Notes: generated from the sequence alone by a model not told the origin. Positions 25,452 to 34,312 are shown, counted from the stretch's first letter. The stretch is 64,000 nt of DNA from SM1-46 sp002451215 (GCA_002451215.1 DKBM01000048.1:41453-105452), one strand, 5' to 3'. Numbers and translations: made by a program.

Positions 25452-26882
25452 CTATCCCGCAGTCACGGAATTAGCCTGCGCCAGCGCGGCGAGCACCAGG
25501 TCGGAACTGCGGATTTCAAAACCGGCGAGGTAGTCGACCGGGCGGGCCGGATCGAAAACGCGGCCGTCGAAGAAGCGGTCCGGCCCCATGACGATGGGCG
25601 CGCTGGCGTCGGAGAGCGTCCACGACGAGGCGTGACTGCCCTCGGTCTTGTAGTCCTGATGCGGAACGGGCGCACCGAGCGCCACCGCCGCCTCGCGATA
25701 TAGCTCCGGTCGATAGACTTCGGACGCAACGCTGCGGATATCGATGGCTTCTCCGATCTGGCCCCAGCGCAACATCTGGGTAAGCAGCCACATCGCATGC
25801 GAACGCCACGGGAAATTTGCGGCGTAACGATAGAACACATTGAAGTCAGGTAGCGGACGCGCTGGCTCGCCGGCAGCGTAGCGGAACGTGCCGGTCATCG
25901 ACATCTTCACGACGTCCTCCGGCGCGTTTACGTACTTTGGCCGGGCGATCAGGCGCACCACCTCCTCACGGTTCTCCAGCCGGTCCATCCACTGCGCAGC
26001 TTCAATCAACGCCATCAGCGCGGCGCGATGCGTTTTGGGATTGCGCTCGGCCCACTCCCGGCTGACGCCAAACACCTTCTCCGGACTGTTGTTCCAGATC
26101 TCGTAGCTTGTGATTAGCGTGTGGCCGATGCCGGCCGCCACCGCATGGGCACTCCACGGTTCGCCGACACAGTAACCATCGATATGTTTCGCCTCGAGGT
26201 TGGCGACCATTTGTGGCGGGGGAATCACGACGAGGCGCACGTCACGGTCCGGATCGATGCCGGCCGAGGCCATCCAGTAGCGGATTTCGTAGTTGTGGGT
26301 CGAGACCGGAAACACCATGGCGAAGGTCATGGGCGGCTTGCCGGCCCGCTTGTCCTGATCGATTACTTTCTTGAGCGCACGCGCCGTCGTTGGCCGCTCC
26401 TGCATTGCCGCCGGGTCGGCCGCCAGCATGCGTTCATAAAGGGCGTTGGAAACGGTAATGCCATTGCCGTTCAGGTCCATGCTGAATGCGGTGAGGGTCG
26501 GCTGCTGAATCGGACCGACGCCGAGCGTCGCGGCGAGCGGCATGCTTGCCAGCATGTGGGCGCCGTCGAGCTCGCCGCTCGCGACCTTGTCGCGGATATT
26601 GGCCCAAGAGGCCTCGCGGGAGACCGTTACATCGAGGCCATACTTGTCGAAATAGCCAAGCTCGGTCGCCACCACGATGGGCGCGCAATCCGTGAGCGGG
26701 ATAATACCGAACCCTACGCGCGTCTTCTCGGGCGTATCGCCCGTGCCGACATGCACCGCGCTACGCAGGGCTTGCGGCGTCATGCCCAGCACTCCCGTGG
26801 CACCGATGCCGCCCGCCACACCGTGCTTGATGAACTGACGCCGTGTAAATCTTCCGCTACCTTCATTTCGCTCTTCACTCAT
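25452..26882 (-). CDS. nasS: NrtA/NasS-like nitrate-binding protein with twin-arginine-like N-terminus
   Basis: 476 aa from the ATG at 26882. A paralogue of NrtA: TRVGFGIIPLTDCAPIVVATELGYFDKYGL, AFSMDLNGNGITVSNALYERML, VSTHNYEIRYWMASAG, YCVGEPWSAHAVAAGIGHT. Its place directly after nasT suggests NasS, the nitrate sensor that sequesters NasT. However, the N-terminus carries a Tat-like motif (TRRQFIKHGVAGGIGATG), unusual for a cytoplasmic partner. It could instead be a second periplasmic binding protein. An ANTAR element plus terminator lies between nasT and this gene. The symbol rests on gene context. Confidence 0.7.
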   Translation of the reverse strand: MSEERNEGSGRFTRRQFIKHGVAGGIGATGVLGMTPQALRSAVHVGTGDTPEKTRVGFGIIPLTDCAPIVVATELGYFDKYGLDVTVSREASWANIRDKVASGELDGAHMLASMPLAATLGVGPIQQPTLTAFSMDLNGNGITVSNALYERMLAADPAAMQERPTTARALKKVIDQDKRAGKPPMTFAMVFPVSTHNYEIRYWMASAGIDPDRDVRLVVIPPPQMVANLEAKHIDGYCVGEPWSAHAVAAGIGHTLITSYEIWNNSPEKVFGVSREWAERNPKTHRAALMALIEAAQWMDRLENREEVVRLIARPKYVNAPEDVVKMSMTGTFRYAAGEPARPLPDFNVFYRYAANFPWRSHAMWLLTQMLRWGQIGEAIDIRSVASEVYRPELYREAAVALGAPVPHQDYKTEGSHASSWTLSDASAPIVMGPDRFFDGRVFDPARPVDYLAGFEIRSSDLVLAALAQANSVTAG

Positions 26883-26904
26883 CGCGGTTACCCCGTGGAT
26901 TGAA

Positions 26905-26957
26905 ACCAAAACGGCATCCGTATCGGCGAACAGGGTTTTCGCCGACGCGGACGCCGT
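26905..26957 (-). terminator. intrinsic terminator between nasT and nasS (attenuator)
   Basis: Minus-strand hairpin with a ~20-bp stem (26957-26938 with 26930-26911; one mismatch, two G-T wobbles) and a 7-nt loop, followed by TTTTGGTTT. Its 5' arm overlaps the P2 hexaloop hairpin, exactly as in the nrtA leader. Confidence 0.75.
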
Positions 26958-27025
26958 TGTCCCGCCTGGCGGGTCGACATGACCCGCCTGCTACACCTTG
27001 CCCGCCGCCGACCCGCCATTGGATC
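26949..27025 (-). promoter_or_regulatory. ANTAR-type dual hexaloop RNA element upstream of nasS
   Basis: P1 (27025-27010): GATCC/GGGTC stem with hexaloop AATGGC. P2 (26962-26949): GGAC/GTCC stem with hexaloop AACGGC. Both loops have A1 and G4. The 14-nt P2 sequence is identical to P2 of the nrtA leader. A GC-rich hairpin with a 5-nt loop sits in the linker. The element lies after the nasT stop, so NasT would control readthrough into nasS. Confidence 0.78.
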
Positions 27026-27045
27026 CACGGCCTGTATCACTGCCA

Positions 27046-27627
27046 CTACGCGCCAAGCAACTTGCTCATCTCGACCAGCTGCGCGGCAACATCGGCCAAA
27101 CGCTTGTTGCTGTCCATCGCGGCCTTGCGCAATAGCCGGTATGCCTCTTCCTCGCCACAGCCGCGCTGCTTCATGAGGAATCCTTTGGCGCGCTCGATGA
27201 CCTTGCGCTCAGCGAGACTCGCGCGAGCCTCGTCCAGTTCCTGGCGCAATGCGTGGTGTTGCTCGAAACGCGCCACCGCCACGTCGAGAATCGGACGCAA
27301 GCGCTCGGGCGCCAGCCCGTCCACTACATAGGCGGTCACACCAGCCTTGACCGCCTCGCGGATCATCGCGCCCTCGCGATCCTGCGTGAACATCACAATC
27401 GGGCGCGGGTCGTCGCGCGTGACCATGCAGACATGCTCGAGCGTGTCGCGGTCCGGCGAATCGTGATCGATGATGATGACGTCGGGCTTCGCTTGGGCGA
27501 CCCGCACCAGCAGGTCGATGGCCTCGCTGTAATGCCCCACCACCTCGTGCCCGGCTTCCCGCAACGCCCGACTGAGCGTCGCGGCCCGCTCCTGGTCGGC
27601 ATCGACCAGCAGCACACGCATTGCCAT
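27046..27627 (-). CDS. nasT: NasT-type response regulator, receiver plus ANTAR RNA-binding antiterminator
   Basis: 193 aa. The receiver-like domain (about 1-120) has VLLVDADQERA and VIIIDHDSPDRD, with an altered acidic pocket (DAD in place of DDE), as in NasT proteins that are controlled by NasS binding more than by phosphorylation. The C-terminal ANTAR domain (about 135-190) contains ERKVIERAKGFLMKQRGCGEEEAYRLLRKAAMDSNKRLADVAAQLVE, with the conserved Ala/Lys/Met and RLLR...A positions. Free NasT binds dual-hexaloop leaders and prevents termination. Two such leaders follow downstream. A sigma54 promoter and NtrC-like site lie upstream. Confidence 0.92.
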   Translation of the reverse strand: MAMRVLLVDADQERAATLSRALREAGHEVVGHYSEAIDLLVRVAQAKPDVIIIDHDSPDRDTLEHVCMVTRDDPRPIVMFTQDREGAMIREAVKAGVTAYVVDGLAPERLRPILDVAVARFEQHHALRQELDEARASLAERKVIERAKGFLMKQRGCGEEEAYRLLRKAAMDSNKRLADVAAQLVEMSKLLGA

Positions 27628-27658
27628 AACCAGTTACCTCACACGGTTGCGACAGCAG

Positions 27659-27676
27659 TTGCAACCGCTGTGCCAA
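27659..27676 (-). promoter_or_regulatory. sigma54 promoter of nasT
   Basis: Minus strand TTGGCACAGCGGTTGCAA. GG and GC are 10 nt apart, a near-perfect match to YTGGCAC-N5-TTGCW. Predicted start near 27649, 22 nt before the nasT ATG. Confidence 0.75.
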
Positions 27677-27726
27677 CACAAAATCCACAGGAAAACACCG
27701 AAAAACTTGCCATTCACTTGCACTCG

Positions 27727-27743
27727 TGCACCAAGTTGGTGAA
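27727..27743. promoter_or_regulatory. NtrC-like binding site upstream of nasT
   Basis: TGCACC-AAGTT-GGTGAA, 11 of 12 matches to the NtrC consensus TGCACC-N5-GGTGCA, about 80-95 bp upstream of the predicted nasT transcription start. It suggests induction under nitrogen limitation. The rest of the 368-bp divergent region to 27996 shows nothing else I can name. Confidence 0.6.
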
Positions 27744-27995
27744 GCCGACGTCGGGCATTCACCTGAATGGTGCGAAGCGCCGGAGCGCTGGAACGTGAGC
27801 CAGACCTCTTCCCCCACCGCGCTCCTGCGCGTCTTCTCAAGCGCCGCACTCTACGCGTAGAGCCAATGTGGTCCACCTGGTCCGCGCGCCGAACCGCGCG
27901 AGCGTCAGCAAATGCCGCCGTAACCGGCTTAGAATCACGTTCTCCGGTAGAATCCCGTCTGCAATGCTCGGTTTCACCTGCTCCGGCTGAACAAC

Positions 27996-29816
27996 GTGCG
28001 ACGAACCGCCCACATTGGCGAGCCGCCCACGCGCGGCAATGACTGGAAGACCATCCGCACCCTGATTCCCTACCTTTGGGAGTTCAAGGGCCGGGTGCTG
28101 TTTGCGCTCGCGTGCCTGGCGGCGGCCAAGGTCGCAACTGTGGCAGTCCCGCTGGTGCTAAAGGACATCATTGATGCCCTAGACCCCAAACAGGCGCTGC
28201 TGGTACTGCCGCTTACGCTGCTGCTCGCCTACGGCGCGCTGCGCCTCGCCAGCTCCCTGTTCGGCGAACTGCGCGACGTGGTGTTCGCCAAGGTAACGCA
28301 GCGCTCAATCCGTCGGGTGGCGCAGAAGGTCTTCGAGCACCTGCACGCCTTAAGCCTGCGCTTTCACCTCGAGCGCCAGACCGGCGGCGTGTCGCGCGAC
28401 ATTGAGCGTGGCGCGGCCGGCATCCGCTTCTTGCTCAACTTCATGCTATTCAGCATCCTGCCGACGCTGCTTGAGATCGGCATCGTCGCAGTGATTCTGC
28501 TCGTCAAGTACGACCCGTGGTACGCGATCATCACGCTCGGCACGCTCGTGCTCTACATCGGCTATACGCTCTGGATCACGGAATGGCGCATGGTGCTGCG
28601 GCGCAACATGAACGAGATGGACTCCAAGGCGAATACCCGCGCCATCGACAGCCTGCTCAATTACGAGACCGTCAAGTACTTCAACAACGAGCGTTACGAG
28701 TCGGCGCGCTACGACGAGACCCTGGAGAAGTGGGAATACGCCGCGATCCGCAACCAGACCTCGCTCTCGATCCTGAACGTTGGACAGGCAACCATTATCG
28801 CCATCGGCGTGACCATGCTGATGATTCTCGCTACCCGTGGGGTCGTGGCCGGCAGCATGACGGTCGGCGATCTGGTGCTGGTCAATGCCTTCCTGATCCA
28901 ACTCTACGCGCCGCTACATTTCCTCGGCTTCGTTTATCGCGAGATCCGCCATTCGCTTGCCGACATGGAGCGCATGTTCGGCCTGCTGGCAAAACATCGC
29001 GAGGTCGAGGACAAGCCAGGCGCGCCGGATCTCGTCGTGCGCGGCGGAGCAATCCGCTTCGAGAATGTTACCTTCAGTTACGACGGCCGCCGCGAGGTAC
29101 TGCACGACGTCAGCTTCGAGGTGCCGGCCGGCCACAAGGTGGCCGTGGTCGGCACATCCGGCGCCGGCAAGTCGACGCTCTCGCGTCTGCTATTCCGGTT
29201 CTATGATGTCACCGGCGGGCACATTGAGATCGATGGACAGGACATTCGCGACGTCACCCAGACAAGTCTGCGTCGCGCAATCGGCATCGTGCCGCAAGAT
29301 ACCGTGCTGTTCAACGACACTATCTCTTACAACATTGCCTACGGCCGGCCGGACGCGACACGCGATGAGGTCATTGAGGCGGCCAAGGCCGCACACATTC
29401 ACAGCTTCATCGAGTCTCTTCCCGACAAGTACGATTCGCTCGTCGGGGAGCGCGGCCTGAAGCTGTCGGGTGGGGAAAAGCAGCGCGTCGCCATCGCGCG
29501 CACACTGCTCAAGCGTCCGCCGATCGTTGTATTCGACGAGGCTACCTCGGCGCTTGACTCACAGACCGAAAAGGCAATCCAGTCCGAATTGCGCACGCTG
29601 GCCGAGAACCACACCTCGCTCGTGATCGCGCACCGGTTATCCACCATCATGGACGCGGACCAGATTATCGTCATGGAACAAGGTCGTATCGTCGAGCGTG
29701 GAACACACGCCGAATTGGTCACACGCCCAGGCACCTACGCACACCTCTGGCAGCTCCAGCTCCAGGAAGAACGAGAAAAACCCCGCAAGGCGGTGGGAAG
29801 CGGTCTCGGCGCATGA
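27996..29816 (+). CDS. Atm1/HMT1-type ABC half-transporter (fused permease-ATPase)
   Basis: 606 aa, GTG start. A six-helix ABC_membrane domain (about 25-320) is followed by an NBD (about 345-590): Walker A GTSGAGKSTLS, Q-loop VPQDTVLFNDTI, signature KLSGGEKQRVAIAR, Walker B VVFDEATSALD, H-loop AHRLSTI. The Atm1-specific pattern is present (HLERQTGGVSRDIERG, NSLLNYETVKYFNNE-type region read as SLLNYETVKYFNNERYE, FRFYDVTGGHIEIDGQDI). Relatives export glutathione-linked metal or sulfur species across the inner membrane. Divergent from nasT; no ribosome site is obvious, so the exact start is uncertain. Confidence 0.9.
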   Translation: MRRTAHIGEPPTRGNDWKTIRTLIPYLWEFKGRVLFALACLAAAKVATVAVPLVLKDIIDALDPKQALLVLPLTLLLAYGALRLASSLFGELRDVVFAKVTQRSIRRVAQKVFEHLHALSLRFHLERQTGGVSRDIERGAAGIRFLLNFMLFSILPTLLEIGIVAVILLVKYDPWYAIITLGTLVLYIGYTLWITEWRMVLRRNMNEMDSKANTRAIDSLLNYETVKYFNNERYESARYDETLEKWEYAAIRNQTSLSILNVGQATIIAIGVTMLMILATRGVVAGSMTVGDLVLVNAFLIQLYAPLHFLGFVYREIRHSLADMERMFGLLAKHREVEDKPGAPDLVVRGGAIRFENVTFSYDGRREVLHDVSFEVPAGHKVAVVGTSGAGKSTLSRLLFRFYDVTGGHIEIDGQDIRDVTQTSLRRAIGIVPQDTVLFNDTISYNIAYGRPDATRDEVIEAAKAAHIHSFIESLPDKYDSLVGERGLKLSGGEKQRVAIARTLLKRPPIVVFDEATSALDSQTEKAIQSELRTLAENHTSLVIAHRLSTIMDADQIIVMEQGRIVERGTHAELVTRPGTYAHLWQLQLQEEREKPRKAVGSGLGA

Positions 29817-29842
29817 AGATAGTCCCGTCGCGCCGGGAGCGT

Positions 29843-31309
29843 CTAGCGAATGGCCGCCACTGCCAGAACCAGCAGCCCGGCCGCGCATAGCCACGCGAAA
29901 CTGTCGCGAAGCCGCGGATAGAGTGTTGCGAGGGCGCCGACCGGAAGCTCAGCGATCAGGATAACGGATTGCTTCTCGGTATGGTCGAGCCGGGCCACGG
30001 TCCTTCCAAGAGCGTCGACCATCGCGGAGACGCCCCAGCGCGTCGGACGCAGCAGCGCCGTGCCGTTCTCGATCGCGCGGCACGCCGCCGAGGCGAGATG
30101 CAGTTCGCGAATCTCCTCCCAGTCGCTGGTCGGCGCTATCAGGAGATCCACGCGCGCAGCGCCCGCCTGGCGGATGAGCCATGGGAAATCGTTGTCGTAG
30201 CAGATCGCGAGGGCGATGCGCCCGTGGGCCGTCTCAACCACCGGCAGCGTCCCGCTGCCGCGCGTTCCGTGGCGTGCCTCGAACCCCGGTACGGCCGTCG
30301 TCTTGGTGTAGTCCGCGAGGAGCGCGCCATCCGGACCGAACAGTAGCGCCTTGTTGTCGAAACCGAGACCGGGACCGGGCTCCAGAATCCCGACGCCGGC
30401 GCAAACGAAGGTGCCAGTCTCGCGCGCCAGTGCCGCGATGCGCTCCCGCACCTGCCCCGCCGCGTCGCGCCATACCATCACCGTGACCTCAGGCCAGGCG
30501 ATAATCTGCGCCCCGGCGCGGCTCGCCTCTCGGCTGCGCGCCAGGAAATGCTCGATAATGGAATCGAACCCGGATTGCCAGCGGTCCACCTGGGCGCGCG
30601 CCTCGCCATCGCTGAACAACTTGACCAACGCATCGCGCTCGATAACCCCCTCCGGCCAACCGATAGCCGCGACGTGCACACCACGACCGCGCGCGCCACG
30701 GGCCAGCCGCCACCACCCGCCCGCCATAACGGCCGCCAGCACCAGCGCGAACGTCGCGACCGAGAAAGTCATGCCGGGAGCCTGCAGACCTTTCTCCCAC
30801 AGCATGCGCGCCACGGACGCGAACCACGCGATCAGAAATCCGGGTCCCGCGAGTCCCGTTATCGCCACCAGTTGCATGAGCGCGCGGCTGCAGATCTGCG
30901 TGTAGCCCGTGGAACCCCAGGCACCGGAGGGACTCACCCGGGTACTGATAGCTTCCATCGCTACCCAGGCGAGCGGGAAGACAAATACACCGGCGGCGAG
31001 GGGCAGGCCAGGTACCAACCAGCGATCGATCAGGTAGGGAACCACCTGGGTCGCCGCGATTACCGCCGCCACCCCCGGATAGAGCCACGCAGGAAGCGGG
31101 ATAACCCGCCAGTTCGATACGCCGATTGCGATGGCGTATGCCGCAAAGATTCCGAGCGCCGCCGTGCCCGGAGAGACGGCGTGCGCAAAGTGGAGAAAAA
31201 ACAACGGTGCTAACCATGGCGCGGCCCAATGCTGCCATCGCCCGAAACCAAACAGGCTGAGCACACCGCCCGCGACGAGCCACAACAAGGAGTCAGCCGC
31301 CGGAACCAT
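29843..31309 (-). CDS. apolipoprotein N-acyltransferase-like membrane protein (Lnt/nitrilase fold)
   Basis: 488 aa. The N-terminal half has six to seven hydrophobic helices (about 5-205). A C-N hydrolase domain follows (about 225-460), with the nitrilase-type triad visible as Glu in IIAWPEVTVMV, Lys in DYTKTTAVPG and Cys in LAICYDNDFP. A last helix (LCAAGLLVLAVAAI) closes the protein. This is the Lnt layout, but the motifs differ from true Lnt (for example YTKTTAVPGFE where Lnt has Y-K-x-H-L-V-P-F-G-E), so it may be an Lnt paralogue with another acyl or amide substrate. Confidence 0.7.
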   Translation of the reverse strand: MVPAADSLLWLVAGGVLSLFGFGRWQHWAAPWLAPLFFLHFAHAVSPGTAALGIFAAYAIAIGVSNWRVIPLPAWLYPGVAAVIAATQVVPYLIDRWLVPGLPLAAGVFVFPLAWVAMEAISTRVSPSGAWGSTGYTQICSRALMQLVAITGLAGPGFLIAWFASVARMLWEKGLQAPGMTFSVATFALVLAAVMAGGWWRLARGARGRGVHVAAIGWPEGVIERDALVKLFSDGEARAQVDRWQSGFDSIIEHFLARSREASRAGAQIIAWPEVTVMVWRDAAGQVRERIAALARETGTFVCAGVGILEPGPGLGFDNKALLFGPDGALLADYTKTTAVPGFEARHGTRGSGTLPVVETAHGRIALAICYDNDFPWLIRQAGAARVDLLIAPTSDWEEIRELHLASAACRAIENGTALLRPTRWGVSAMVDALGRTVARLDHTEKQSVILIAELPVGALATLYPRLRDSFAWLCAAGLLVLAVAAIR

Positions 31310-31338
31310 ACCTGCCTAGCCGAATCTCGAATCTGAAA

Positions 31339-31704
31339 TCAGATACCAAGCCAGGTCCTGGCGACGCTCGCGTTACCGAACACGATGACCGGCGCCTGTG
31401 CCTTGAGACCATAGGCGCTGGCGAGCTGAAAACTTTCGCTATCCGGGACGACGATTGCCGTGCGCGAGCCGTGTTGTTGCTTGGGTTGCTGGCGATCGAG
31501 TTCGGCGATGAGATCGAACAACCCCGGCGATATCGCTCCCTTGGTCGCGGCCGTGAGATCAAGAAGCTCGCGGTACCCTGGGCGAATGCGAGCGTCCGCC
31601 AGAAACCGGCGGACGTAGTCGAGAAAGTCCTCGTCCGCGACCGCGCCGCGTCCGGTGGCATATACGACGTTCTTTACCTCATCTACCTCGTAGTCAATTG
31701 GCAT
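31339..31704 (-). CDS. SpoIIAA/STAS-like small protein
   Basis: 121 aa from the ATG at 31704. IDYEVDEVKNVVYATGRGAVADEDFLDYVRRFLADARIRPGYRELLDLTAA followed by alternating helices and strands (TAIVVPDSESFQLASAYGL) resembles the SpoIIAA-like/STAS-like group found in proteobacteria. Function unknown. A TTG 30 nt upstream is an alternative start but has no ribosome site. Confidence 0.55.
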   Translation of the reverse strand: MPIDYEVDEVKNVVYATGRGAVADEDFLDYVRRFLADARIRPGYRELLDLTAATKGAISPGLFDLIAELDRQQPKQQHGSRTAIVVPDSESFQLASAYGLKAQAPVIVFGNASVARTWLGI

Positions 31705-31837
31705 GCGCGCTCGTTCGGTTGCTGTCGCGTGCAATAGTCTGGCTGATCGGCCAGACTAGCTTCAAGCTCGGGCCGGTCGGAAGTCCAGATTGTCCGCGCG
31801 GCGCGGAATACCCGACAGACACTGCGCAGACGTTAAC

Positions 31838-32158
31838 TCAAGCAGACGCGGGTTGGAGCTTTCGCAATACGCGCTCCACAACCGCGCTGCGTGCAACGAC
31901 CTCGGAGGCGCCAGCCCCTTTCGCTGCCTTGAAGCCCTCTCCATCCACGTGCGGGCCAAAAGCGAGGATGTCGAGCCCAGGGGAATCGCCGCGCAAGCGC
32001 CCAATCGTCGTCAGCGCATCGCGCGCGCTGAGGTCCATTACCACCAGATCCGGGGTATCGCTGTCCGTCTTCTTCAGCATCGTAGCGCCGGCTTCCTTCC
32101 AGGCAGACTCGATTCGCACGCGACTCATCAGGTCATCACACCAAAGTAGAATCTTCAT
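31838..32158 (-). CDS. short degenerate receiver-like protein
   Basis: 106 aa, GGAGG before the ATG. The fold pattern is receiver-like: MKILLWCDDLMSRVRIESAWKEAGA, LVVMDLSARDALTTIGRLRGDSPGLDILAFGPHVDGEGFKAAKGAGASEVVARSAVVERVL. One Asp is in the phospho-acceptor position (VMDLS), but the conserved Lys after strand 5 is missing, replaced by VVARS. Probably a non-canonical signalling or scaffold protein. It is encoded 41 bp downstream of the kup stop, on the same strand. Confidence 0.6.
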   Translation of the reverse strand: MKILLWCDDLMSRVRIESAWKEAGATMLKKTDSDTPDLVVMDLSARDALTTIGRLRGDSPGLDILAFGPHVDGEGFKAAKGAGASEVVARSAVVERVLRKLQPASA

Positions 32159-32199
32159 GCCGCCTCCGCGCGGGTAATCATACGCCGGGCCGCAGCGTA

Positions 32200-34089
32200 C
32201 TAGAGCTCGACCTGCGTTCCCAGCTCAACCACTCGATTTGTGGGGATGCGAAAATAGGCTGTCACCGACCCGGCATTGCGCTGCATGCCGATGAAGAGTT
32301 TTTCCCGCCACAGCGCCATCTGTGGCCGTTCGGTGGGGATCAGTGTCTCGCGGCTAAGAAAGAAGGAGGTGTCCAGCATGTTGAACTCGAGACCTTTGTC
32401 GCGGCAAAGCTCTAGCGCGCGAGGAATATCAGTCTCGTCCTTGAAGCCGTAGATCACGAATAGCTTGTAGAAGTTGTGCGCCATTGGCCAAACCTCAACG
32501 CGCTCGTCGTCCTCTACATGCGGAATATCCTGAAATACAACGGTCAGAACCACCACACGCTCATGCAGCACCTTGTTGTGCTTCAGATTGTGCAGCAGTG
32601 CGTGCGGCACCGTATCGAAGCTCGTCGTCAAAAACACGGCAGTGCCGGGAACCCGCGTCGGCAGATGTTTGCCGATGCTTTCCACAAAAGGCTCAAGCTT
32701 GATCGCCAACGAATCCAGGCGCTCGCGCATGATCTGGCGCCCGCGCTTCCAGGTTGCCATGAGGACAAACGCCGCCAGTGCAATCGCTATGGGAAACCAA
32801 CCGCCATGGATGATTTTCCCCGCATTGGCACTGAAAAATATGATGTCCACGGCGAGAAATATGGCCATGCCGATGATTGTCAATGGCCAGTTGAAGTGCC
32901 ACAACCCGCGCACCACCACAAACGCGAGGATGGTATCAATCGCCATGGTACCGGTGACGGCGATGCCATAAGCCGCCGCCAGGTTGCTGGAAGATTGAAA
33001 GCCGAGCACCAGCGCGACAACACCCACCAGCAACCCCCAGTTCATGAAGGGAATATAGATCTGCCCGATCTCGCGCTCGGAAGTATGGTGGGTGTCCATA
33101 CGTGGAGCGTAGCCGAGCTGAATTGCCTGGCGCGTCACGGAAAAAGCACCGGAGATTACCGCCTGCGAAGCGATTACCGTGGCGAAGGTTGAGAGCGCCA
33201 CCATCGGATACAGAGCCCAGGACGGCGCCAATAGATAGAACGGATTTTGCGCAGACTGCGGTTCGTGCAAAAGCAGCGCGCCCTGGCCAAAGTAGTTAAG
33301 CACCAAGCCAGGCAGGACGAAGCCAAACCAGGCGAAACGGATCACCCGCTTGCCAAAATGACCCATGTCCGCGTAGAGCGCCTCGCAGCCCGTGAATGCC
33401 AGCACCACCGCGCCAAGCACCACGAAGCCGCCCCACTTATTGACTTCGAAGAAGTACACGGCATGCCACGGGTTCAGGGCCGCGAGCACGTCCGGATAGC
33501 GGGCAATGCTGATTGCCCCGAGCACTGCCAGCGTAAGAAACCAGAGCACCATGATGGGTCCGAACAGCGCGCCAACTCGGCCGGTTCCCTGCCGCTGAAA
33601 AATGAAAAGCGCGACCAGCACGGCAAGCGTCACCGGGATGACGTAGGGCTTCAACGCGGGGGTGGCGACTTCCAGGCCTTCCACTGCAGATAGCACCGAG
33701 ATAGCCGGCGTGATCATGCCGTCGCCGTAGAACAGCGCGGCGCCAAAAATGCCAAGCGACATTAATGCCCAGCGCAGCCGCGAGCGGTCGGGGGTCGCGC
33801 GCTGTACGAGCGCCATCAGCGCCATGATGCCGCCCTCTCCCTTATTGTCGGCGCGCATGATCAGCACGACATATTTGATGGAGACAACAAAGACGAGCGA
33901 CCAGAAGATAAGCGAAAGCACGCCGAGCACGTTTTCCGGGTTTACTGCCATGCCATGCTCGCCGCTGAAGGCCTCCTTCATGGCATACAGCGGGCTGGTG
34001 CCAATGTCACCGTAGACGACGCCGATGGCGCCGATGGCCAGTGCGGCGAACCGGCCGGGGGGCGCAGATGGCGCGGCATTCTGGCTCAT
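32200..34089 (-). CDS. kup: Kup-type potassium uptake protein
   Basis: 629 aa, the usual Kup length. About twelve membrane helices occupy residues 12-450, including the hallmark GVVYGDIGTSPLYAMKEAF, the ADNKGEGGIMALMAL segment and FYGDGMITPAISVLSAVEGLEV. A cytoplasmic C-terminal domain (about 460-629) ends TAYFRIPTNRVVELGTQVEL. Kup is a proton-coupled potassium importer of the inner membrane. Confidence 0.95.
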   Translation of the reverse strand: MSQNAAPSAPPGRFAALAIGAIGVVYGDIGTSPLYAMKEAFSGEHGMAVNPENVLGVLSLIFWSLVFVVSIKYVVLIMRADNKGEGGIMALMALVQRATPDRSRLRWALMSLGIFGAALFYGDGMITPAISVLSAVEGLEVATPALKPYVIPVTLAVLVALFIFQRQGTGRVGALFGPIMVLWFLTLAVLGAISIARYPDVLAALNPWHAVYFFEVNKWGGFVVLGAVVLAFTGCEALYADMGHFGKRVIRFAWFGFVLPGLVLNYFGQGALLLHEPQSAQNPFYLLAPSWALYPMVALSTFATVIASQAVISGAFSVTRQAIQLGYAPRMDTHHTSEREIGQIYIPFMNWGLLVGVVALVLGFQSSSNLAAAYGIAVTGTMAIDTILAFVVVRGLWHFNWPLTIIGMAIFLAVDIIFFSANAGKIIHGGWFPIAIALAAFVLMATWKRGRQIMRERLDSLAIKLEPFVESIGKHLPTRVPGTAVFLTTSFDTVPHALLHNLKHNKVLHERVVVLTVVFQDIPHVEDDERVEVWPMAHNFYKLFVIYGFKDETDIPRALELCRDKGLEFNMLDTSFFLSRETLIPTERPQMALWREKLFIGMQRNAGSVTAYFRIPTNRVVELGTQVEL

Positions 34090-34252
34090 GTGCCGCCAAA
34101 AACCCTAATGCGAGAAATTGTGTGCAAGGAAGGGGCCGCAGGGCCGGGCAGGCATCGCGGGAAATCCCGGTGCCTACCGGCAGACGCCAGTGGAGCTGCT
34201 TGCCCCAATTGGAATGGCGGAATGAAACATGGTTGCGCTGACTGCGGCCGCT

Positions 34253-34258
34253 ATTATA
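34253..34258 (-). promoter_or_regulatory. possible -10 box for kup
   Basis: A perfect TATAAT on the minus strand, 164-169 bp upstream of the kup start. The -35 region is poor, with no TTGACA-like hexamer at 16-18 nt spacing, so this is only suggestive. Confidence 0.3.
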
Positions 34259-34312
34259 GGAAGCGGCGGCAAAATAGCCAGCGCAAGCCCAAGGGAAGGC
34301 AAAACAAGCGCT

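Noticed and set aside
26969..26989. GGCGGGTC/GACCCGCC hairpin as ANTAR hairpin P1 of the nasS leader
   Set aside because: Its loop is 5 nt (ATGTC), not a hexaloop with A1 and G4. The hairpin at 27010-27025 fits the motif.
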